Assembly (NCBI GenBank): GCA_002197995.1 | Contig: NGZR01000009.1 | Location: 372,001-436,000, forward strand | Length of the DNA: 64,000 nucleotides | Direction of reading: 5' to 3' | DNA from: Gaeumannomyces sp. JS-464 | Taxonomy: Eukaryota; Ascomycota; Sordariomycetes; Magnaporthales; Magnaporthaceae | Shown here: one piece after another, positions 55,732 to 64,000 of the stretch | How the letters are laid out: every line of letters begins with the position of its first letter | Position numbering within the stretch: position 1 is the stretch's first letter | Notes under the pieces: generated by a model | What the model was told of the DNA's origin: nothing | Database searches by the model: none | The model's input: only the letters and a program-made list of their open reading frames with translations | Made by a program: the position numbers and the translations under genes

Positions 55732-55967
55732 GCTTACCCTTTACAAGGTACGTAACGGAAAGGCCTTGCACGGGCTACCTTTTTGTTTAAATAATAGTTA
55801 CCTTTTCGATGGGATCCCTCGAAAGATTTTAATTTCTTAAGCATTTTTCGAGGCTATGAAAAGATTATTAGCTTTAATAAAAGATATCCCTTTTAAGCCG
55901 ACATTGTCCTTTTGTAACACATGGTAACGAACCCGGCCCGGTGCTAAGCGCTGTTAACGCGGTACGT

Positions 55968-56254
55968 TTAAGCCGCCCCGCTTTCGCGGCAGGCGGCGTC
56001 GTTAAAGGTTAGGTTTTTGCCCGTGGCGTTAAAGCCGTGGGCCGAAACGGTGCACCAGGTTATAGGCAGCGTCGGCTCGGCCAACTTGCCGATTAGGAAT
56101 TGGAGCGTGTATAAAAGGCCGGTATGGTTAACGGGGATAATGCCTCGCACGCTTTAAAAAGCCCGGACATGGTTTAACTGCCGACGATCACCTTTGCGGC
56201 GGCCGAAAGTTCGAGCGCTAGGACCAGGCCGAAACGAAGTAAAAGGAGGCGCAT
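55968..56254 (-). pseudogene. Possible broken small secreted protein gene
   Basis: From ATG 56,254 the minus strand encodes a good signal peptide (MRLLLLRFGLVLALELSAAA) followed by KVIVGS and a TAA. A second open frame then gives LLYTLQFLIGKLAEPTLPIT, WCTVSAHGFNATGKNLTF and a terminal ACRESGAA, with two Cys and an N-glycosylation-type NAT/NLT. The two parts are in different frames. Small secreted proteins in AT-rich compartments are often effectors, but nothing here proves that. Confidence 0.3.
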
Positions 56255-57229
56255 AGCGAGGCTTTAATCGGGCTGGTTGGGGAAAAACGATTAGTGAAAC
56301 TATCGTAAGCGAAGGAGCCTTTGGCAAAACGCGTGTTTGTAAGTCGGTCGGTCGGGCGATTTCGTTTTTGCAAAAAATTATCGGCGTGTTATGCTTTTCC
56401 ATCGAGCCTTTTTATACCTGCCGCTTATTAAACTACACCCCCACCCCGTTACCGTCGCCGTACAATAGGCCGGTCGTACCTCACTTACTTATCGCACATT
56501 TCCTTTTTTAATTAAAGCGATTACCAAATTAAGTCCATTTCGGACCCGTGCCTAAACCTTTGCAACCAGCAAGCAGCTTAAAAGCACCATTTCCGTTCCA
56601 CATGTGCCAAAAGCAAATACCCGTTTTACATGTTAAAATTGGGCCGAATATCGAATTAGATATTAGCCGTCGCTGGTTTAATAGGTTTATGCTTTTGGAA
56701 AACACGCAATGTTAATCCCGAATGTGTGTTTTAAATGGAACGCAAAGCTACGAAACACGCGCTTTATGCTTTAAAAATAGCACGCCCATATTACGGGCAC
56801 CTTTTTCGAATTCACCAATTCTTGGCATTGCGCTATTAGTGCACACTGCCAAATTGCATACAAATCCTTAACACCCGCCAATTAGCGACCTAACACTAAT
56901 AACCACGCCCGCCAACGGCGCTGGCGACGGCAACATGCCGTTGCCAACAGCCCCCCTTTCAGCCAATAGGGTGGCGCGCGCCCTCCTCGTCGGCCCAACG
57001 GCCCGGAGGAACGCGTCGCTGCCACCCGGGCCCCCCCGCGCGTTAGCGCACCCGACCACGCCGTCCCCGTTGCGGAATTCGCAACACCCAACAGGGCCCG
57101 TTTAGGGCCAGGAAGGCACCCACGACGGCAGCACCGGCACAGGTGCCCCTTTCTTTTCTTTCCCTTCCCTTCCCACCCCCGGCTTACGCGCCCACCCCTC
57201 GGGTCGGCTGCGGCGGCCGCGGAGGAAAT

Positions 57230-58350
57230 TGTTGCGAGTTACAACCGCAAGCAACAGCAAACGGCTTTAATTTGCACAACCCTCGCCCGCTTTATCGACG
57301 CCGGCATCGCTTCCCTCCCACTGGAGGCAATCCCCGAAGCTAACGGCTGGAAGGATTGTTTTATCGAATACGCTAAACAAGCCTTTTTCGGCCTGCCAAC
57401 GCCGGCCCAAAGGGAAAGAAACCCTTACGAGGCCCCGGAACCTTACGCGCTTAACCCGCAACGCCCGCCCCCGACCACTTACGCGGCGGCGGCCCGAATA
57501 GGGCTCCAGCAGCCCCAGCAACCCGCACAGGCTTTAAAAAACCGTGCACCCCGGGAGCCCCGCCCTCCCGCCCGGCCTAAAGCCGATTTCCGGGTTTTTG
57601 TTAAAATCCCGGAGGAAAAACAGGCTTAAGCTAACCAATAAACGGGTTTTAGTATTCGCAAAGCCCTTACCGATAGCAGGGACCTGCCGTTTACGACAGC
57701 CGACGTCCCGGAAGCTTATCGAACCTTTACTAGGTTCGTGCTAAAAGCAAAAACGGCGGATATTTAAAGCCGGCTTTTGCAATATCGATCCGAATTAGGC
57801 CGTTTATATAACGCCGAAAATCGAAAAGCCCGAAATCTGGTTTAACTACGTGATTTCCGGATGCCCCACGTCCTTAACGAACGGCCTCGGAAAAGCGTCC
57901 CGGTATCGGAAAAGCTGGTCCGGGAGGGAAGTCGAAAGCCCAAACAAGGCTAAACCAGTAAGCGTTAAGCCTTTCCGGGCCGGCGCTAATTACCAAAAGC
58001 GTATATTATGGATTATATCCTTTTACGCGCGTAACCGGGTTTAGGCTTTGGGGGATTACGTTTTTTTCACGCCGCGTACAACGACACCCGCCGGTTACGC
58101 AACATACCCCCGGCTGCCACGGCTTTCACGTGGCTCGCAACTGTGCCCGGGCCGATAGGTGCTCCGGTGCGGGAAAGTGAACGACGGCCGGCACGCATCG
58201 CCGTGCACGGCCCTTTCCGCAATGCGCAAACTGTTCGGGCCCGTACCCAGCCGACCACCCGAACTGCTATAAAGCCTGTACGGGTAAACGGAATGCTAAA
58301 GCATTTAACCCGTGGGGAAAAAGGCGCGGTTAGGAAATTAGGGGCATAAG
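57230..58350 (+). pseudogene. LINE ORF1 (Gag-like, CCHC knuckles), broken
   Basis: The frame opens with a helical region (YNRKQQQTALICTTLARFID) and FFGLPTPAQRERNPYEAPEP, then the conserved ADFRVFVKIPEEKQA segment typical of Tad ORF1. Near the end are Cys/His motifs: CHGFHVARNC from 58,115 and CANCSGPYPADHPNC from 58,223, the nucleic-acid-binding knuckles. Stops are TAA/TAG between the segments and a TGA between the knuckles. It would coat the element RNA if intact. Confidence 0.7.
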
Positions 58351-58569
58351 CCTACCGGGCGGCGGTAAAAGAGGTGGAAGCCGCCGCTGCCGCCGCCACC
58401 GCCGCGGCCGCCGCGGCCGCCACCGCCAACGCCCTTCCTGCAACCGCGGTTACTACGGACAATTCCGTTGTAACCGTTACCGCTAATGCCAATCCCGCGG
58501 CCGGTACCGGTAACGCCGCTGCTTCCGTTACCCCGCCGCCGCCGCCGTTCCTGCCGCTGCTGCCACCGC

Positions 58570-61500
58570 CGACGCTGCCGAGGTAAGCCCGGCAAATCCG
58601 CTGGCCCCCGAGGGCGCGGCCCGTACGGCCGGCAAGGGAAGGCACCTTGCCAAAAGGCTTAGGGTTAGTTTTAACAACCAATACGAAGTATTGGCGGATA
58701 TGGAACTGGACCTCCCCGAGCCCGAAAGGGCTATCGAAATAACCGGAAACCCTTTGGAGGAAACCGACGGTACCGCCGGCCAAAACTTTAAAGCCAAAGC
58801 CCCCAATACACCAACGCCGCTTTTACGTATGCCAGCAGCCAACCGGATATAACAAACGCATGGCAATAGGGCCCGGCGCCCGGGGCTTCGCCCCGAACGC
58901 CGTGCTTTAACCGCCGCCCAAGCGAACGTTCGACGTAGCTGGGAACGGGGGCTTTTACTCCAACTATTTTGGAGCTAAAATATCGACGTGGTGCTAATGC
59001 AAAGCCTTTTAAGCGCGTGGAAAGGGAAGCTTATGCTTTGCACCACCCGTACGAGCTATTTACTCCGGTAAATAGCTGGCACGACCACCAAACCAGGCCT
59101 CGGGTAATAACTTACGTACGGAAGGACCCGGGGCTTCGGCCCGTAGCGGACCGGCCGGCAGGCAACACCCGGGACATCCTTTGGCTTACCGTCGCCAAGT
59201 GCACCTTCGTTAACGTATATAGGCCTTTAGGGGACCCTTCGGAACCCTCGTTGGACCTTTTACTACGTTAGCGCCCAACGGCAAAATGCATTATAGCTGG
59301 AAATTTTAACGCAGGGTTCCCGGCGTGGGATCCGGTTAAGTAATAGGAATAGGGCCAGGATATAGCCCAATAGGCTAATACTTATAACCTCCTCCTACTT
59401 ACCGACCCAGGCCAACCTACGCATAACGACGGGGGCGTTTTTGGATCTTACCTTTTCCAACGCCCTTTTAGCAACAGCGGAAATCGACCCTTCGCTAGCA
59501 ACCGATTCGGACCACCGCTCGATACGGATCGAAATTCCTAACCGCAATAACTTCGTTCCGGACTGCCGGCGTATTACGCTACCAAACGATAAACTACCGT
59601 TTTTCGCAAACGCGGTAGCAACGGGGGCCGGCAACTTGCCACCATTTACAAACCCAGGCACTGCGGAACACCTGGATAAAGCGGCCGAAGCATTAACAAA
59701 CTTATTAAAAAATGCGTTAATGGCTTTCGGCCGGGGGCCTAAAGCAAAAGAAAAGGCCAACCCTGGTGGAACGAAAAGTGCGCCAACGCCTAACGGGACC
59801 TTGCAAAAGCTATGGGAAACGGCGGGCCTTTTACGGCCGAAGCCCGTGCTTTAAAAGCAACGGTTCGGACGGCTAAAACAGCATTGGGCCAGCGTGCTAA
59901 GGAAATGGATTCCCCGAAAGCGCTATACCGTGCTGTAAAGTGGCATAAACTTACACCCGCTATACGGCTTCCCCCGTTAAATATTAACGGGGAGGTTATA
60001 ATAGCCCCAGGGATAAAGCGGAAGCATTAGGCCGCAAATCCTCCGTAGGTTTACGGCGGAGGACGACTTACAGGAGGACCCGTTACAGCAAAGGGCTACC
60101 AAAACCGCACAACTCCCGTGGGACCCCCACGTCCTTTTAAAGGAATGCCGGAAGTGCACCGTTGGCACGGCAAACACGGCCCCGGGCGTCGATTCCCTAA
60201 CGGTTAAGCTACTTACAGCGGCGTGGCCGGCAATAGGGGAATACGTTAGGGCCTTTTTCGAGGCTTGCCTTAGGGCCGGGCACCACCCCTTTCCGCACAG
60301 CGGAAGTGGTTATGCTAAAAAAGCCGAATAAAACGGATTTAACGGACCCAAAATCCTACCGCCCGATAGCTTTACTCCCGTGCTTAGGGAAAGGGCTGGA
60401 GCGGCTGGTGGCTTCGCGGATGGCATCCCTCGCATTACAACACGGGCTTATAGCCCCGCAACACGCCGGGGCTACCCCGAAAAAGGCCGCCATCGATTTA
60501 ACGGCATGCGTGGCCCACGAGGTGGAACGGGCCTTCCAAAAGCATAAAACGGCCGCCCTCGTTACCATGGATGTATAAGGGGCTTTCGACGCCGTACTTC
60601 GCCGGAGGCTTTTAAAGGCTTTTAAACCAAGGCTGGGATTAACGTTAGTACGATGGGTATTATCTTTTGCAGGAAACAGGGTGGTTAAAGTGCGTTTGGA
60701 GGACGCCACGGCACCCCCTTTTTCCCCGGACTGCGGGCTACCCCAAGGGTTACCGGCGTTACCGGTCCTATTTATGCTTTATATGGCCGAAATCCTACCC
60801 AAAGCAAAAGCGATTAGGTACGGATACGCGGACGATATAGGCATTTGCGTAACGGGTAGCACTCCGGAGGAGTGCTCCCGTAAAGCAGGGGCTACGGTTA
60901 CGGAAATCCTACGTTGGGGCAGGGCTAATAAGGTTGCTTTCGACCCGGGGAAGTGCGAGCTTATGCATTTTTCCAAACGGAGAAATCCCACAACCCCAGC
61001 GGTTACGGCGGAGGGCTTACCATACAACAAGCTACAGGAGCTTTACGGTGGTTAGGGGTCCTTTTCGACCAAAGGCTTAATTTTAAAGCCCACGTGGAAA
61101 ACAGGGCTGCAAAAGCCCAAAGCGTTGCCAACCACCTCCGAAGGCTTACGAATTCGATAGGGGGGATACCGGCACATTCGGTTTACAAAGCCGTACAACG
61201 GTTATAATCCCTACGGCTTTATACGGGGCCGAGGTATGGTATAGGGTAAAACTAAACCACACCCGTACAAGCCGGCACAACAGCAAATTATCCGCCAAGG
61301 CCATTTAATCGATCGGGTCGATAAAGCCTTAACCGCGTCCCTTAAGGCAGTGGTCCCAGCTTGGAAAACCACACCGATAAACGCATTGCATTACGAATCC
61401 GGCATCCCAACGCCCAGGCGCTTTTGGAACAAGCCCGCCTCCGTTTTGCGGCCCGTATAAATACGGTTCCGGAAAAACACCCCCTGGCCGCAGCGGCCAA

Positions 61501-62560
61501 GCCGGCCTTAACGCCCGAGGGCCTAGGGCAGGCTTACCCGGCAGCTTGCAACCTTTGCAAAGGACGGCCGGACTTTTCCGGCTTGCACCCGCCCGGCCTA
61601 CCTCCCTTATAAATATACGGGGCTTACGGTGGCCATACAAGAAAAGCAAGCAGCCGCTAAAGCATTTACGGCGTGGCTTTGCACCCTCCCACCCACCGAC
61701 GTTATAATATATAGCGACGGGTCCAAAGCAAGAACGGAGCAGTTGGATACGGCTGGGTAATATACCAAGCCGGCCAACGCAAACTTTCCGGGCACGGCCG
61801 GCTGGCGCATCCCGCGGAAGTATTCGACGGCGAGGCGGAAGGGGCCCGGATGGGCCTCCGTAAAGCCGTTTGGAGCTTCCGCAATTGCACTTTCCACTTG
61901 TGCCTCGATAACACCTCGGCGGCCAACGGCTGTTTAAGCACGGCCCCTGATAGTTCAAAGGGCCTTTAAAGAAATCCATTGCCTTATGGATAAACACCAG
62001 GTATACGTACGCTGGTCCCCGGGCCATATGGGAATCCCCGGAAACGAAAAGGCAAACGCCGAAGCAAAGTTGGGATCGGCCCTGCCAATACCCCAACATT
62101 TTAAACCAACGGTGGCCGGAGTAAAGGCTTTAGCCCGGAAAACGGCCCGGGACGCCCGGAACGCATGGTTTAAGGACAACTTTCCGGATCGGTATAAGGC
62201 TATAGGCCTCCCGCCGGCACCACAACATACGCCCGAAGCGTTGCAGCTGCACCGGAGGGTACTGCAACGGCTAATAGCCGCACGCACCGGTTACGGGGAT
62301 TTCGACTGGTACCACCGAAAGTTCCAGCACGAAGACGATAACCCGTGCCGCTGCGGAAGAAACAAATCCCCTTCCCACCCTGTATTTTGCAGGTTGGCTA
62401 AAACGGCAGAAAATAAATGGCCTATAGCGGACCCCTCCCCGGCTTCCGACAGGCCCGGATATTGGAAACGGCTATTTAAAAGCCTTTCCTTTTTGCTTCG
62501 TTCGCCGAAGCTACCAATTATTACACTATCGCTGGACGATAACAACAGGGCCTAAAAAGC
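58570..62560 (+). pseudogene. LINE ORF2 (endonuclease, reverse transcriptase, RNase H), broken
   Basis: An endonuclease (EEP fold) is visible at about 59,100-59,550 (DILWLTVAKCTFVNVYRPLG, later TDSDHRSIRIEIP). The reverse transcriptase spans 60,306-61,060, with YRPIALLPCLGKGLERLVA, a stop in the MDV-GAFDAV motif at 60,576-60,578, GLPQGLPALPVLFMLYMAE, and the active site YADD at 60,825-60,836. RNase H starts at IYSDGSK (~61,709) and shows YVRWSPGHMGIPGNEKANAE at ~62,010. The C terminus carries CRCGRNKSPSHPVFC. At least ten stops or frame changes are scattered, so it is dead. Confidence 0.85.
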
Positions 62561-62615
62561 CCGCATACATCCTTTTCCTTGTTCTCCTACACCTTTTACC
62601 TTTTTCCTTTGTACC

Positions 62616-63365
62616 ACCAGGACTAACAGTAGGCTCGTTGGTCCCCCGCACCTCCGGCCGGGCCCTGGGGGTCCCGAGGACCTTCCAGCCTAAAACCCGG
62701 CCCCACCCCTTTACCGGCATACTCGCCGGCCGAACGCACTACTACCACCCGCAGCGCTTTACAACGCCCTGGCGTATATATATACGCCCTACCGCCGATT
62801 GCCCGCTCACTAACAAGGAGCGCTGGAACGCGGCCCGACCTTCGTGTGCCTTCGGGTTTAATTCTGCTAGCCGCCGGATAGCAACATGTAGCCTAATGTT
62901 TAGCTTAGGTAGCGCTAGCACGTTATATGCCCCTTGGGAGGCAGGGACTGGTAAATCCGACTTACTAACGTTAATATATACTTATTACTTACCAGGACTA
63001 ACAGTAGGCTCGTTGGTCCCCCGCACTTCCGGCCGGGCCTTGGGGGTCCCGAGGACCTTCCAGCCTAAAACCCGGCCCCACCCCTTTACCGGCATACTCG
63101 CCGGCCGAACGCACTACTACCACCCGCAGCGCTTTACAACGCCCTGGCTATATATATACGCCCTACCGCCGATTGCCCGCTTATTAACAAGGAGCGCTGG
63201 AACGCGGCCCGACCTTCGTGTGCCTTCGAGTTTAATTCTGCTAGCCGCCGGATAGCAACATGTAGCCTAATGTTTAGCTTAGGTAGCGCTAGCACGTTAT
63301 ATGCCCTTGGGAGGCAGGGACTGGTAGATCCCGACTTACTAACTTAAATATACTTATTTACTTAC
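62616..63365 (+). repeat. Two tandem 375-bp units at the LINE 3' end
   Basis: ACCAGGACTAACAGTAGG begins at 62,616 and again at 62,991, a period of 375 bp, and the two units are almost identical through to a TA-rich tail with ACTTACC. A related unit stands alone at 47,540-47,885. The units lie directly downstream of the LINE ORF2 and are probably its 3' untranslated region duplicated, or a dependent short element. Open frames across them are not convincing genes. Confidence 0.85.
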
Positions 63366-64000
63366 CCATATTACGGAGTAACTTAGCCTACCTTTATTTG
63401 GTCGAGGTTGTAAGCTTATATCTCGTCCTTTTCGATTTTTTAAGCACGATTGGATGCCTAATGCCGGTTATATCCCTTGCTGGATACGGATAAAATTTTG
63501 TAATATGTAAAAAGGTGGACTTTTAAATCGGGAATGCTTCGGGCCAGTATTTACTCCTGCTCCTTTGGTTGCATAATACATTGGAGCTAACCGCGTTAAG
63601 GAAGCAAAAACGATGCCTTATGGAAAAAATTGTATATTTAACGCTTAAAAAGCTGCAAGTAGTCGTTTGCGCTGCCAGGACAAGTTAAAATTTAATTGGA
63701 TGCTTAAAATTTCGAAATGTACTCGGCCGGCGGCGAGGCGAAATAAACAAGCCTAAGTAACTTTAGGCTTCCGTGTAAAAAACGCAATTAGGAAATCATG
63801 GAAAATGCACATCCCCTATACACGTTTATCCCTTTTTATCCATTTTTACCGCCGTGTATCGGTATTTTATTCCCGATTTAATACGCAAAGGGCCATTATA
63901 GCAAACATGCCCTTTTTGCAATGGTTACAAACTAATCGAGCCCGTGCAAGCCATTAAACAAATACCAAAAGAAAATACCTAAAGTTAATTAATAATAATA
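63366..64000. other. AT-rich RIP-like DNA at the right edge
   Basis: TA-rich sequence with no recognisable frame, continuing past the window. Confidence 0.6.

Larger units (their letters stand above)
57230..62560 (+). mobile_element. Tad-type non-LTR retrotransposon (LINE), inactivated
   Basis: ORF1 and ORF2 domains follow in the order known for fungal Tad/CgT1 elements. They comprise a Gag-like ORF1 with CCHC knuckles, then endonuclease, reverse transcriptase with YADD, RNase H, and a final Cys/His motif. Several in-frame TAA/TAG stops and frame changes break it. It keeps much more GC than the left-arm elements, so its RIP load is lighter. A 3' region with tandem 375-bp units follows. The 5' end is uncertain; no terminal repeats are seen, as expected. 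Confidence 0.85.

Noticed and set aside
62638..63255. 205-codon frame across the 375-bp units
   Set aside because: The frame repeats with the units and is explained by duplication; no conserved domain or start context.
1..64000. CRISPR array, bacterial operon, telomere repeats
   Set aside because: No regularly spaced repeats with unique spacers, no prokaryotic gene organisation, and no TTAGGG-type arrays.

Overview
The window reads as a filamentous ascomycete chromosome segment (Pezizomycotina, probably a Sordariomycete; inferred). Coding blocks are GC-rich and cut by 60-140-nt introns with GT...AG ends and CTRAC/CTAAC branch sites. The products are fungal nuclear proteins: Tho1, Psd1, a Herp/Usa1-like protein and a proteasome assembly chaperone. 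Both arms hold retroelements whose CpA/TpG dinucleotides are turned into TpA while CpG is kept, the signature of repeat-induced point mutation (RIP).

Layout. Bases 1-10,250 are RIP-degraded: a Copia remnant on the minus strand, a chromodomain Gypsy remnant on the plus strand, two tRNA-like sequences, and two tandem ~1.1-kb LTR-like units that each carry an antisense Cys-rich/coiled-coil ORF. A much less mutated LTR end of the same family, in reverse orientation, marks the border at 10.66 kb. Bases 12.0-44.4 kb are euchromatic: THO1-like gene; a 10.4-kb stretch without a recognisable gene; a very large protein with a C-terminal SAM-methyltransferase domain; a divergent pair of proteasome chaperone 4-like and N2227/carnosine-methyltransferase-like genes; an SDR; a divergent pair of Herp/Usa1-like and phosphatidylserine decarboxylase genes; a nitroreductase; a degenerate protein kinase with a short spliced last exon; and a FAD/NADPH reductase without a flavodoxin domain. 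These look like housekeeping neighbours, not a biosynthetic cluster.

Bases 44.4-64 kb are accessory: a duplicated repeat with a CATGCTCC minisatellite, a broken secreted gene resembling a fungal ADP-ribosyltransferase-like family, an intact ~210-aa conserved hypothetical gene, a solo LTR, AT-rich DNA with possible broken secreted-protein genes, and a nearly full-length but inactivated Tad-type LINE followed by tandem 375-bp units.

Caution for the reader: about 20 single-base frame changes interrupt eight otherwise well-conserved genes. They look like sequence or assembly indels in GC-rich or homopolymer tracts. Gene spans below cross them on purpose. I found no clear new molecular system. 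The most unusual structure is the LTR family with the conserved antisense intron-containing ORF and the tRNA-like pair beside it.
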